Origin: Mycobacterium senriense
GTDB lineage: Bacteria > Actinomycetota > Actinomycetes > Mycobacteriales > Mycobacteriaceae
DNA: 64,000 bases
Direction: 5' to 3'
Assembly (NCBI RefSeq): GCF_019668465.1
Contig: NZ_AP024828.1
Coordinates: 3,162,001 to 3,226,000 of the forward strand
Below the pieces are notes generated by a model, which was not told the DNA's origin, searched no databases, and saw only the letters and a list, made by a program, of their open reading frames with translations. The stretch's first letter is position 1; each line of letters begins with the position of its first letter. Positions 9,848 through 17,792 of the stretch are shown one piece after another. The position numbers and the translations under genes were made by a program.

Positions 9848-10040
9848 CAGGCTGGCAGGTCTCCGGACTCGCAGGCGTGCACCGGCTGGTGCTCCTAGTG
9901 GCCGTCGCTTCCCAGTCATAGTGACCAGTGCTTGCCAAAAACTCTGACGGCGGTCGTTCCTGCATACCGTTGCGGGACAGTCCCGGATTCTCACCGGGTT
10001 CCCTCTCGCGAAGCGTTACTAACGTTGCCTCGCTCGATGC
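9848..10040 (-). ncRNA. Cobalamin (B12) riboswitch in the metE leader
   Basis: Read on the minus strand, the leader contains the core signature of this class: GGGAAnnCGGTGAGAnTCC, then GGGACTGTCCCGCAACGGT, GCCACTAGGAGCACCAGC further on, and a GAGACCTGCC segment near the 3' end. Bounds are approximate. About 150 nt separate it from the metE start; that stretch includes a possible GCAGCCGTT/AACGGATCGGCTGC hairpin which could serve as expression platform. Control of the B12-independent synthase by B12 is the expected logic. Confidence 0.92.
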
Positions 10041-10085
10041 CCGCGCCGCGGTTGCGGCGCAAGCAGACCAGCTGCGAGACGGACT

Positions 10086-10733
10086 TTACCCTCGGCCGGC
10101 CAGGGCGTCGGCGATGGGAACATCGCCGTTGTTGAAGTCGATGGTTCGGCGGATCGTGGCATCTTCCGCTAGTGCGGCGGCTATGACGAGTGCGACGTCC
10201 GCACGCGAGACTTCGCGCATTTCCCGGTCGATCTCGATTCGTCCGGTCGCGGGCTCCAAGGTGAGCCAGCCGGGTCCGAGCACCGTCCAGTCCAGGTCGC
10301 TGGCGCGCAGGTGGGCGTCCGCCGCCGCCTTGGACTCCGCGTAGGGGAAGAACGGATCATCCGGCGGCACACCATGATCCGGACCCGCGCCGAAGTAGGA
10401 CACCATCACGAACCGCTTGACGCCCGCCTGTGCGGCGGCGTCGATCACCCGGATCGCCGCGTCGCGGTCGACGGCGTAAGTCCGCGCCGGGTTGCCGCCG
10501 CCCGCCCCGGCCGAGAAGACGACGGCGTCGTGCCCGGTCACCAGGTCGGTCAGAGCGTCGGTGTCGAGCCGCTCGATGTCGGCCACCACCGGATCGGCGC
10601 CGGTGGCCGCGACATCATCGGATTGATCGGGATTGCGGAAGACCGAGCTCACCCGGTCGCCGCGGTCGGTCAGTATCCGGGCGACTTGCAGCGCGACCTT
10701 GCCGTGTCCGCCGAAGACGATGATTCGAGCCAT
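10086..10733 (-). CDS. NAD(P)-binding atypical SDR (NmrA/YwnB-like)
   Basis: A 215-residue protein with a Rossmann opening (IIVFGGHGKVALQVARIL) and the atypical-SDR middle FVMVSYFGAG, followed by YAESKAAADAHLRASDLDWT. Relatives reduce or sense NAD(P)H and include flavin-reductase-like and redox-sensor proteins; the substrate here is not evident. ATG 10733 is chosen because the Rossmann fold starts right after it; an in-frame ATG lies at 10757. It ends about 45 bp upstream of the riboswitch on the same strand, so readthrough into the metE leader is possible. Confidence 0.75.
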   Translation of the reverse strand: MARIIVFGGHGKVALQVARILTDRGDRVSSVFRNPDQSDDVAATGADPVVADIERLDTDALTDLVTGHDAVVFSAGAGGGNPARTYAVDRDAAIRVIDAAAQAGVKRFVMVSYFGAGPDHGVPPDDPFFPYAESKAAADAHLRASDLDWTVLGPGWLTLEPATGRIEIDREMREVSRADVALVIAAALAEDATIRRTIDFNNGDVPIADALAGRG

Positions 10734-10832
10734 GTCCCCGACGGTAGCGCGATTCATCCCGCTGGCGGCGACCCGCTTCGCCCGGCTACGCCGCGCTCGT
10801 GATCGCCGCTAGAGCTGAACGGTGGCGACCCG

Positions 10833-11675
10833 CTAGAGCTTTACCTTGCCCATGATGATGTCGATGATCGGCTTGCCGGGCGCGTAGGCACCGGTAATCG
10901 AGGCCATGGTGTGTCCGGAGTCCACCAGCAGCGTGATCCCGCTGACGCCGCAGGCCGCCTCGCTGTTAAGGAAGGTCATCACGTCGCCCATCTGCTCGGG
11001 GGTGTGCACCTTCGAGCCGGTCTCGTCGCGGTAGTCCTGGGCGAAGGACAGCCAGAGGTCCGCGTTGGCCTGGGCCAGCGGGGTGTCCGTCGGGCCCGGG
11101 CAGATCGCGTTGATCCGAATGCCCTCCTTCGCCAGCGGATAGCCCTGGGTCGCCACGTACGTGTTGATCACCTTCTTGCTGGTGCCGTAGTGGTTGATGC
11201 CTTCGGCCTCGTGCGCCTGGCACCACGCCTCGGCGGCCGCGAAGTCCGGCGTGGCCAGGAATTCCAGCATCAGGTCCAGGTCGTTCTCCCAGCCCATGCC
11301 GGCCACCGAGGAGATGAAGCAGATCGCCGCGCCGTTCGGCAGCTGGTTCTTCTCCAACAGCCGGTCGATGAGGTGGCGGTGGCCGATGAAGTTGATCTTC
11401 ATCAGGTCGATCGTGCCGTCGGCGACGCCGGCGGCGGAGAACACCGCGTGGATGGGGCCGTCGATCTGCTCGAGGGCGGAATCGATGGACGCGGGGTCGC
11501 GCAGGTCCACCTGGACGGACTGGGCGACCTTGTAGTCCACCGGCGCGTAGTCCATCACGATGACTTCGGCACCCAGCTCGGCTGCTGACTTGGCCGCCGC
11601 AGCGCCCATGCCAGTCGCGCCACCAACAACGAGAGCGCGCTTGCCGTCGTAGCGCAACCGATCGACAATGGTCAT
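10833..11675 (-). CDS. Short-chain dehydrogenase (3-alpha-hydroxysteroid-dehydrogenase-like)
   Basis: A 280-residue classical-type SDR: NAD-binding VVGGATGMGAAAAK, acidic cofactor residue in MDY, catalytic Ser in CFISSVAG and Tyr/Lys in HYGTSKK. The long insert between Ser and Tyr is typical of 3-alpha-hydroxysteroid dehydrogenase-like enzymes. Expected to interconvert a secondary alcohol and ketone on a hydrophobic substrate. ATG 11675 follows GAGAAGGGGA at good spacing; upstream ATG 11702 is less likely. It stands at the left edge of the accessory island and has its own promoter at 11721-11749. The tandem-TetR gene is upstream on the same strand. Confidence 0.8.
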   Translation of the reverse strand: MTIVDRLRYDGKRALVVGGATGMGAAAAKSAAELGAEVIVMDYAPVDYKVAQSVQVDLRDPASIDSALEQIDGPIHAVFSAAGVADGTIDLMKINFIGHRHLIDRLLEKNQLPNGAAICFISSVAGMGWENDLDLMLEFLATPDFAAAEAWCQAHEAEGINHYGTSKKVINTYVATQGYPLAKEGIRINAICPGPTDTPLAQANADLWLSFAQDYRDETGSKVHTPEQMGDVMTFLNSEAACGVSGITLLVDSGHTMASITGAYAPGKPIIDIIMGKVKL

Positions 11676-11720
11676 GGAAATCCCCTTCTCGGATAATGCC
11701 AACGCGGTTCTAACTGCTCA

Positions 11721-11749
11721 ACTGTATGGGTACCAGTTAGTTGGTTCAA
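11721..11749 (-). promoter_or_regulatory. Promoter of the 10833-11675 SDR gene
   Basis: On the minus strand, TTGAAC (11744-11749) and TACAGT (11721-11726) are 17 nt apart. The spacer starts CAACTAACTGGTA, giving AACCAACTAACTGGTA overlapping the -35. That matches 11 of 16 bases of the island operator at 17758-17773 in almost the same promoter position, so weak membership of the regulon is possible. Confidence 0.55.
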
Positions 11750-11771
11750 TAGCGGGGCAGTCAATCGAGGT

Positions 11772-13049
11772 TTACTTGCCGCGGACGGCGACGCCACGCA
11801 GGACCGTGTCGCGAACATGCAGCAAAGCAGGGCGTTTACCGATCTCGTTAAGGATGTTCTCCGGAATCCACTGCAGGCCGATCAGGCAGCGCGCCAGCAT
11901 GGCGGTCGACGGGGCGTCCATCGCGATCTCGCCCGAGCGGAGCCCTTCGGACAGCAGCGATTTCATCTGCCGAAGGCGCGTCGTGTAGGACCAGCCCGGA
12001 TTCGCGGTCGGCGGCGAGAGCCGCATCCAGGCCAGTTGAATCCTGAACTCGTCGGAGAACTGATCCAACGCATTGACGTTGACCCAGCTCAGCGCGTCCA
12101 GCTTCTCGGTGGGGGTGGCGTCGGAACGCAGCACACTGACCCAGCCCGCCTCCACCTTCTTGCCGAAAGAGCGCATGATCGAGTCCAGGAGTTCGTCCTT
12201 CGATCCGATCACCCGGTACACCGTGCCGGTGCCCAGACCGGCCGCCGAGGCGATGTCCCGGATGGTGGTGACCTCGTACCCCCTGCGCCCGAATTCGGTT
12301 CGCGCCACCGCGCGCACCAGCGCCGCCTTGTCACTCGGGTCCGCGTCGCTGTCGTCGGACCACGTCGCGATGACGTCCTTGGCGGCGGCAAAGGCATTGG
12401 ACCGGTCCAGTGCGGCATCCGCTGGAGGACGAGTTGCCAAGCCCTGCAGGATGATTCGGCACAGCAATTCGGCAACCTGGTTGGCCGACGAAGTGTGGCG
12501 CATGACGTCGAGGCCGACCTGCAGCATGGTTTGGCAGAATCGATCGGCCAACGTCGGCAGATCGATGTCGGGTTTGATGTAGCCGCTCCACCGGCCCGCC
12601 CGCAGCGTCTGCAGCATCGCCTCCTGGATGGCCGCCGGCCGCTGCTGCGTCAGCTTGGTCAGCTCCGGGTCGGTACCCGGTCCCTCGTAGAACGACATCT
12701 GCAACGCCGCGCGGTGTTCGACGGCGCAGTTGGCGATCGCCGACCCGAGCTCGATGATCTGGTCGGCGACCGGACGAGCGTCGGGCCCGTCCAGCCTCTT
12801 CTGCGCGGACCGCCCGATGCGCTCCAGGTCCTCCTGGTAACGCAAGATCAGCTCGACCAGGATGGCCTCTTTGGACTCGAAATGGTGATACAGGCTGCCG
12901 GGAAGAATGCCTGCCGCATCGGCGATCTCCTGCAGCGACGTCCGCAGCCCCGAGGATGCGATCAATGACGCGGCGGTGGCCAGGATCTCGGCGCGGCGGG
13001 TCGGAGAATCAGCTGTGCCGCTGGCTCGCAGTGACTCGGCCTTCGCCAT
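11772..13049 (-). CDS. Tandem-domain TetR-family transcriptional regulator
   Basis: A 425-residue protein made of two TetR units fused in one chain. The first HTH is around residues 17-65 (ILATAASLIASSGLRT, then LYHHFESKEAIL). The second is around residues 245-290 (FGRRGYEVTTIRDIASAAG, then TVYRVIGSKDELL). TetR proteins normally dimerise, so one chain may carry both half-site readers. It is the only DNA-binding regulator in the 10.8-29.9 kb island and the natural candidate for the shared operator. A weaker copy of the operator lies 67 bp upstream, consistent with autoregulation. Start ATG 13049 (MAKAESLRAS) is chosen because the first TetR domain begins shortly after; longer in-frame starts exist. 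Confidence 0.85.
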   Translation of the reverse strand: MAKAESLRASGTADSPTRRAEILATAASLIASSGLRTSLQEIADAAGILPGSLYHHFESKEAILVELILRYQEDLERIGRSAQKRLDGPDARPVADQIIELGSAIANCAVEHRAALQMSFYEGPGTDPELTKLTQQRPAAIQEAMLQTLRAGRWSGYIKPDIDLPTLADRFCQTMLQVGLDVMRHTSSANQVAELLCRIILQGLATRPPADAALDRSNAFAAAKDVIATWSDDSDADPSDKAALVRAVARTEFGRRGYEVTTIRDIASAAGLGTGTVYRVIGSKDELLDSIMRSFGKKVEAGWVSVLRSDATPTEKLDALSWVNVNALDQFSDEFRIQLAWMRLSPPTANPGWSYTTRLRQMKSLLSEGLRSGEIAMDAPSTAMLARCLIGLQWIPENILNEIGKRPALLHVRDTVLRGVAVRGK

Positions 13050-13115
13050 GGTTAGCGGTGTGCAAATCCGGACGATTGCGGGCTGGCGAACATTCGCATT
13101 CGTCCTCTCTTGCCG

Positions 13116-13131
13116 AACCAAATCTTTGTTA
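13116..13131. promoter_or_regulatory. Putative autoregulatory operator of the tandem-TetR gene
   Basis: AACCAAATCTTTGTTA matches the 17758-17773 operator (reverse strand GACCAAATATCTGTTC) at 12 of 16 positions and keeps the CCAAAT and TTTGTT arms. It lies about 67 bp upstream of the chosen TetR start. Confidence 0.45.
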
Positions 13132-13187
13132 GAGGCTATCAGACTGTGCGCGATGAATGCGCTGCACAAAGCGGTGAAAGTCCCATT

Positions 13188-13835
13188 CTAGAGCGGCGGA
13201 CCGTCCCAGCGGTCGCACGCGACCACCTCCTCGAGCGGGCGCCGGGGCGCCGGTGAGAAGGTGCGGCCCGCCCGCAGCCGCCCGACCGGCAACAGACAAC
13301 CCTGAACGTAGGTCGGCGGGATCCCGAGTAGGTTCCGGATTTCCTCTTCATGATGCAGATGCAGCGTGGTGATGCACGTCCCGTATCCCCGGGTGTGCAG
13401 CGCCAGCTGGAAATTCCACACCGGCGGGAAGATCGAGCCGTACAACGTGGCCAGGTGAAACGATTCGTCGCCCTCGATGCGAGGCAAATAGGGCTCATAG
13501 CAAGGGATTACCAGCAGTGGCACCCTCGCAATGTTCTCGACCAGCCACTCCGTCGACGACATGACCCGGCTCTCGGGAGTTCCCGCGGGCATCAGGTCGG
13601 CGATCAGCTGCCCACCGACGCGCAGCAGGTAGGCCTGGCGATACAGCTCGGCGATCTTGATGCGCAGCGCCGGATCCGAGATCACCAGCCAGCGCCATGC
13701 CTGGGCATTCGACCCGTTCGCGGCCTGCAGGGCGATCCGCAGGCAGTCGCGGATGTCGTCGGGGTCCACCGGCGCGTCGAGGTCGAGCGCTTTGCGGGCC
13801 GAAGGCGTCGCGGTGAGCAGGTACTCGATATCCAT
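13188..13835 (-). CDS. Nitroreductase-family FMN oxidoreductase
   Basis: A 215-residue nitroreductase-fold protein. The family's FMN-binding entry is seen as ANGSNAQAWRWLVISDP near residue 40. The C-terminal half contains GYGTCITTLHLHHEEEI and LLPVGRLR, the usual FMN/dimer region. Such enzymes use NAD(P)H to reduce nitro, quinone or enone substrates. ATG 13835 overlaps by one base the TGA of the upstream acyl-CoA dehydrogenase gene, so the two are co-translated. In this operon it might reduce an unsaturated or quinoid intermediate; that is inference. Confidence 0.82.
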   Translation of the reverse strand: MDIEYLLTATPSARKALDLDAPVDPDDIRDCLRIALQAANGSNAQAWRWLVISDPALRIKIAELYRQAYLLRVGGQLIADLMPAGTPESRVMSSTEWLVENIARVPLLVIPCYEPYLPRIEGDESFHLATLYGSIFPPVWNFQLALHTRGYGTCITTLHLHHEEEIRNLLGIPPTYVQGCLLPVGRLRAGRTFSPAPRRPLEEVVACDRWDGPPL

Positions 13836-14956
13836 CACTGACGGCCTCTCTTGGCAAGGCGCGCACCGAGTTCGGTGAGGTATTCGTCGGGGCCGCCGCG
13901 CAACGCGCTCCAGCTCAGCAGGCGCTTGAGGTAGAGGTGAGCATCGTGCTCCCAGGTGTAGCCGATCCCACCGAACACCTGGATCGCGGTGTCGGCCACG
14001 GTGGCCAATCGCCCCGCGAACGCCTTCGCGCGCATCGCGGCAAGATGGCGCTCCTCGCCGGATTGGCCGCCGGATCCCGGGAACGCGTCGCTGGCCCACA
14101 GCGCGTGGATGACACCGCTGCGGGCCAGCTCGACCGTCTCGAACATGTCCACACACAGGTGCTGGACGGCCTGGAAGGAGCCGATCGGCTGGCCGAATTG
14201 TGTTCTGCTTTTCGCGTATTCGACGGCCAGACCCATGATGGCGCGCGCGGCGCCGAGCGCGTCGGCCGCAGTGGCGATCAGCACGTCGTCGATCACCGCC
14301 GCCAAGTCGTCCGCGGGCGCCGCTGCCAGTCGCTGCGCGGGCACGGCGTCGAACGTGACGCGGAACTGCTTGCGGGTCTGGTCGATGCCGTGCTCGGGCG
14401 CGACCGACAACCCGGACGAGCCGGCCCGCGCCGCGAAAAGCGAGCTGCCGTGGTCGTCTTCGGCGACCACGAGCAGAACATCGGCGGCCGCGGCGTCGGG
14501 CACCGCGGCTATCTCGCCGCGCAGCACGATCGCGTCATCGCGCCGGCTCGCGGCGATCGAGGCGTTCGGCGAATCGGGGATGCAGACGGTGGCCACCGTG
14601 GTGCCGTCGGCGATGCCGCGCAACAACTTCGGTGCGATGTCGTTGTCCCCGAAGCGGGTCAGCGCCCGCGCGGCGGCCACCGCGGTCGACAACCACGGGC
14701 CCGGATGCAGCGCGGCGCCCAGCTCTTCGGCAACGATGCCGGCCTCGACCATCGTCATGCCGGCGCCGCCGTACTCCTCCGGCACCAGCAGGCCGGTGGT
14801 TCCGAGATCGGCGAGGCCGCGCCAGACCGCCTCGTCCGTTCCGGCCGGATCGTCGAGCAGTGCGCGCACATGCTGCGAAATCGGTGCCTTCTCGGCGAGG
14901 AAGCGCCGTGTGGTGTCGCGCAGCGCCACCTGTTCGTCGGTGAGTTCGAGGTTCAT
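13835..14956 (-). CDS. Acyl-CoA dehydrogenase, smaller partner of a heteromeric pair
   Basis: A 373-residue acyl-CoA dehydrogenase. N-terminal domain starts MNLELTDEQVALRDTTRRFL; the middle holds EEYGGAGMTMVEAG; the C-terminal helical domain has YAKSRTQFGQPIGSFQAVQH and GGIGYTWEHDAHLYLKR. Two adjacent, unequal FadE genes resemble the alpha2-beta2 dehydrogenases of actinobacterial steroid catabolism, where FAD sites form at the subunit interface. It starts in an ATGA overlap with the upstream dehydrogenase gene, favouring equal synthesis. Probable role: 2,3-dehydrogenation of a CoA thioester with a bulky acyl group. Confidence 0.88.
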   Translation of the reverse strand: MNLELTDEQVALRDTTRRFLAEKAPISQHVRALLDDPAGTDEAVWRGLADLGTTGLLVPEEYGGAGMTMVEAGIVAEELGAALHPGPWLSTAVAAARALTRFGDNDIAPKLLRGIADGTTVATVCIPDSPNASIAASRRDDAIVLRGEIAAVPDAAAADVLLVVAEDDHGSSLFAARAGSSGLSVAPEHGIDQTRKQFRVTFDAVPAQRLAAAPADDLAAVIDDVLIATAADALGAARAIMGLAVEYAKSRTQFGQPIGSFQAVQHLCVDMFETVELARSGVIHALWASDAFPGSGGQSGEERHLAAMRAKAFAGRLATVADTAIQVFGGIGYTWEHDAHLYLKRLLSWSALRGGPDEYLTELGARLAKRGRQ

Positions 14957-16119
14957 TTGCGCGGCAGCCCCAGCACTCGTTGCGCGGTGATGTTCTTGTT
15001 GATCTGCGTGGTACCGCCCGCGATGGTCAGCGACCGCGACGTCAGGCGGTAGTTCGCCCACGGCGCGCCCGCACCCCGGGTGCCGAGAGCGTCGAAGGCC
15101 AGCGCGGCCAGGTCCTGGCCGATCTCGCCCCACACGGTCTTGGCGAGGCTGGCCGACCCCAACGCTGTTTTTTCCGAGCCGCCATGCAGCGTCGCCGAGA
15201 TCGACCGCTGGCACAGGACCTCGAGATACTTGATGCGGACCGCGATTTCGCCGAGGCGCCGCAGCGTCACCGGATCGTCCAGCGCGCCGGTGCCGGCCGC
15301 GGCGAGATCGTTGACCAGCTCCTCGAGCCGCACCTGCATCTCCGCGTACAGCCTGGCGGCCCCGGCGCGCTCGTGGCTGAGCGTGGTGGTGGCCACCTGC
15401 CAGCCCGCGTTGAGCGGGCCGAGCAACGCGTCCGCGGGCACCCGCACGTCGTGGAAGAAGATCTCGGCGAAGTCGGCGTCACCCTTCAGCGTGACCAACG
15501 GACGGACCTCGATGCCCGGCAGTGTCATGTCGACGATCAGGCAGGAGATCCCCTTGTGCTTGGGCGCCTCGGGATCGGTGCGCACGTAGAGCTGACACCA
15601 GTCGGCCCGATGCCCCAGCGAGGTCCAGATCTTCTGGCCGTTGACGACGAAGTCACTATCTTCCGGGCCGTCTCGCACGGCGCGGGTGCGCAGCGCCGCG
15701 AGATCGGACCCCGCCTCGGGCTCCGACATGCCCTGGCACCAGATGTCGTCGGCGCGCATCATGCGGGGGAGCAGCGCGAGCTTCTGCGACTCGGTGCCGT
15801 ACTGCATGATGGCCGGGGCGATGTTGTTGAGCCCAATCACGTTGAGCGGCATCGGGGCTCGAGCGCGCGTGGTCTCTTCGGTGTAGACCAGCTGCTCGAG
15901 CACTGTTGCGCCGCGCCCACCGTATTCGGGCGGCCAGGACACCGCGGCCCATCCCGCGTCGGCCATCGTCGCGTTCCACGCGCGCAACATCTCGAACGCG
16001 GCGTCGTCGCGGCCGGTGGGCCGGCGCGCCGCCACGAGCTCGTCGGTCAGGTTCTGCGAGAGCCAGTCACGCAGCTCGCTGCGGAACTGTTCCACTTCCG
16101 CCGGGTATGAAAAGTCCAC
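14953..16119 (-). CDS. Acyl-CoA dehydrogenase, larger partner of a heteromeric pair
   Basis: A 388-residue acyl-CoA dehydrogenase (MDFSYPAEVEQFRSELRDWL). Recognisable are WPPEYGGRGATVLEQ, the FAD/substrate segment QGMSEPEAGSDLA with ADWCQLYVRT after it, and the C-terminal GGTTQINKNITAQRVLGLP. The length and the IAGGTTQINKNI ending are those of the FadE26/FadE28-like subunits. Its partner follows in an ATGA overlap. It is transcribed from its own promoter at 16161-16189, which overlaps the end of the upstream SnoaL-like gene, so the SnoaL-dehydrogenase-nitroreductase group can be read from two start sites. Confidence 0.9.
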   Translation of the reverse strand: MDFSYPAEVEQFRSELRDWLSQNLTDELVAARRPTGRDDAAFEMLRAWNATMADAGWAAVSWPPEYGGRGATVLEQLVYTEETTRARAPMPLNVIGLNNIAPAIMQYGTESQKLALLPRMMRADDIWCQGMSEPEAGSDLAALRTRAVRDGPEDSDFVVNGQKIWTSLGHRADWCQLYVRTDPEAPKHKGISCLIVDMTLPGIEVRPLVTLKGDADFAEIFFHDVRVPADALLGPLNAGWQVATTTLSHERAGAARLYAEMQVRLEELVNDLAAAGTGALDDPVTLRRLGEIAVRIKYLEVLCQRSISATLHGGSEKTALGSASLAKTVWGEIGQDLAALAFDALGTRGAGAPWANYRLTSRSLTIAGGTTQINKNITAQRVLGLPRK

Positions 16120-16160
16120 GTTCCTCTGTCTTCAGCGTCGTAAAACCCTGACCAAGCCGG

Positions 16161-16189
16161 ACTCTACGGTTGGGCGGATATCTGGTCAA
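16161..16189 (-). promoter_or_regulatory. Internal promoter with island operator before the acyl-CoA dehydrogenase pair
   Basis: On the minus strand, TTGACC (16184-16189) and TAGAGT (16161-16166) are 17 nt apart. The spacer holds AGATATCCGCCC, a variant of the island operator. The promoter runs into the last codons of the SnoaL-like gene. Together with its flanks (16157-16197) it is a close copy of 17743-17783. Confidence 0.7.
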
Positions 16190-16733
16190 CGATGTTGGCG
16201 GGCATGCGCGACGCCGTGAGCGGTCGATCGTATGAGGCGTCCGTCCTGTCGTGGCGGGGCGTGCGGGTTCCGGGCACCATGGCGATGGCTTCGTCGGTGA
16301 GCAGCGATTGCGATTCGTTGATGAACTCCACCAGGCAGACGCGATCGACGATCGCCCAACGCCCGTCGCGCCGCTCCAGCCGATCCACGTAACGACCGCC
16401 GGAGACCGTCATGTGGTTCGCCGGTTCACGGTCGGTCCCGACGAACAGGTAGTAGGTCTCGGCGTGGGCCTCGTCGCCGTCGATGTCGGCGGTGTGGTTC
16501 AGCAGGTAGTGCTGGTATCGCGTCTGGCTGCCGTGGTACGCGAGCGCCCAGTCGATGAAATCGTCTACCTCGCCGACGAATCCGACGTGGTCGTCGACGG
16601 CGCCGTCGTGGTAGGCGGACCGCAGCAACGCCCGGTCCTGCCGGTCGATTCCGCGCGCGTAGCGCTGCATGCAGTCGTAGATCTCCGCGCGGTCGGTGAG
16701 ATGCCTGACCTGGTCGCGCAATTCGCCGTCCAC
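16164..16733 (-). CDS. SnoaL-like / NTF2-fold protein
   Basis: A 189-residue protein of the SnoaL_4 type: a small cone-shaped alpha+beta barrel used for isomerase, dehydratase, cyclase or hydroxylase reactions. Typical are the helix EIYDCMQRYARGIDRQDRAL, YHDGAVDDHVGF and the late strand RRDGRWAIVDRVCL. Asp/His residues in the YHDGAVDDH segment are the likely catalytic region. Start is GTG 16733, 3 nt after the TGA of the upstream SDR, with GGGAG before it. Within a catabolic operon it could isomerise or dehydrate an intermediate; the reaction is not known. Its last codons contain the -10/-35 region of the downstream gene. Confidence 0.75.
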   Translation of the reverse strand: MDGELRDQVRHLTDRAEIYDCMQRYARGIDRQDRALLRSAYHDGAVDDHVGFVGEVDDFIDWALAYHGSQTRYQHYLLNHTADIDGDEAHAETYYLFVGTDREPANHMTVSGGRYVDRLERRDGRWAIVDRVCLVEFINESQSLLTDEAIAMVPGTRTPRHDRTDASYDRPLTASRMPANIVDQISAQP

Positions 16734-16735
16734 GT

Positions 16736-17710
16736 TCAGCTCCCTTGAGGGTCGGGGAAGGCGACCTCGGCGTTGCCCGGCATCGGGCTGACGCCGCGTC
16801 GCTCACACACTTCCAGCACCTCATCGACGATCGACGCCGGCACGATGAACTTCTCCGTCGAGGACATCTGCTCGAGATGCGCCTCGATGTCCTCGGCCGT
16901 GGGCCGGCCCTCGGCGTCGGCGAGCCAGCCTTCGGTGAGGCCGACGAACACCCGCGCGTAGCGGCCGGCGGCCGCGGAATAGTTGCGGTGGGTGAACGTG
17001 CAGGCGGTGCTGGCCAGAAACGTCACTAGCGGCACGACGAGCTCGGGCCGGATGGCTTGCATGAAGCCGGATTCGGCGAGGAACTTCTCGTCGCCGACGG
17101 TCTCGGTGACCATCCGCGAGAACCCGGTGGGCATAACGGAATTGGCCAGTATTCCGTGCGCTTCGCCCTCGATGGCGATGACGTTCGTCAATCCGACCAA
17201 CCCGGCCTTGGCCGCCGCGTAGTGGGCCTCCATCGGCTGGCCGAAGATCCCGGCGGAGGACGAGATGAAGACGAATCGCCCGCCGCCGTTGTTCTTCATC
17301 ACGCGATACGCGGGCTGGGACAGGTGAAATCCGCCGTCGAGATGCACGCGCAGCATCCGCGTCCAGTCGTCGTGCGTGAGGTCCTCGAAGGGCACGCTGC
17401 CGAAGATGCCGGCGTTGCTGACGGCCGCGTCGAGGCGCCCGAAGGCGTCCACGGCCGCATCGATGATCGCCTGGCCGCCGGCCGGGCTGTCCACGGAGTC
17501 GTACGAGGCGATCGCGGTCCCGCCGGCCTGCTTGATCGTGTCGACCACCTCGTCGGCGATGCCCCTGTCGGAACCCTCCCCGCGCATCGAGCCGCCGAGG
17601 TCGTTGACCACCACGGCGGCGCCGCGGCGGGCCAGGTCCAGCGCGTACAGCCGACCGAGTCCCCGACCGGCCCCGGTCACCACCGCCACCTGGCCGGTGA
17701 AGTCAATCAT
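16736..17710 (-). CDS. Short-chain dehydrogenase (MFE-2 / 17beta-HSD4-like)
   Basis: A 324-residue SDR with VVTGAGRGLGRLYALDLA, NDLGG, NAGIF, catalytic Ser in FISSSAGIFGQ and Tyr-x-x-x-Lys in HYAAAKAGL. The NDLGGS cofactor loop and the C-terminal extension of about 70 residues are those of the (3R)-hydroxyacyl-CoA dehydrogenase part of peroxisomal multifunctional enzyme type 2. It probably oxidises a beta-hydroxyacyl-CoA. ATG 17710 is chosen because AGGAG lies 7 nt upstream. First gene of a minus-strand operon (SDR, SnoaL-like, two dehydrogenases, nitroreductase) and divergent from the NorD-like gene. Confidence 0.87.
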   Translation of the reverse strand: MIDFTGQVAVVTGAGRGLGRLYALDLARRGAAVVVNDLGGSMRGEGSDRGIADEVVDTIKQAGGTAIASYDSVDSPAGGQAIIDAAVDAFGRLDAAVSNAGIFGSVPFEDLTHDDWTRMLRVHLDGGFHLSQPAYRVMKNNGGGRFVFISSSAGIFGQPMEAHYAAAKAGLVGLTNVIAIEGEAHGILANSVMPTGFSRMVTETVGDEKFLAESGFMQAIRPELVVPLVTFLASTACTFTHRNYSAAAGRYARVFVGLTEGWLADAEGRPTAEDIEAHLEQMSSTEKFIVPASIVDEVLEVCERRGVSPMPGNAEVAFPDPQGS

Positions 17711-17727
17711 CGTGTGCTCCTGATTCA

Positions 17728-17775
17728 TTGACTGCTGTGCAGCCGGACTTTACGGTGGAACAGATATTTGGTCAA
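17728..17775. promoter_or_regulatory. Divergent promoters sharing one operator (SDR operon / NorD-like gene)
   Basis: Plus strand: TTGACT (17728-17733), 17-nt spacer, TACGGT (17751-17756). Minus strand: TTGACC (17770-17775), 17-nt spacer, TAAAGT (17747-17752). The operator GAACAGATATTTGGTC occupies 17758-17773: just downstream of the plus -10 and inside the minus spacer. One bound dimer should therefore silence both directions. Confidence 0.75.
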
Positions 17776-17792
17776 CAATCTGGAGGTTGAGC

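Noticed and set aside
9756..9994. Short minus-strand frames between metE and the NAD(P)-binding gene
   Set aside because: They lie inside the cobalamin riboswitch, whose conserved elements explain the sequence.
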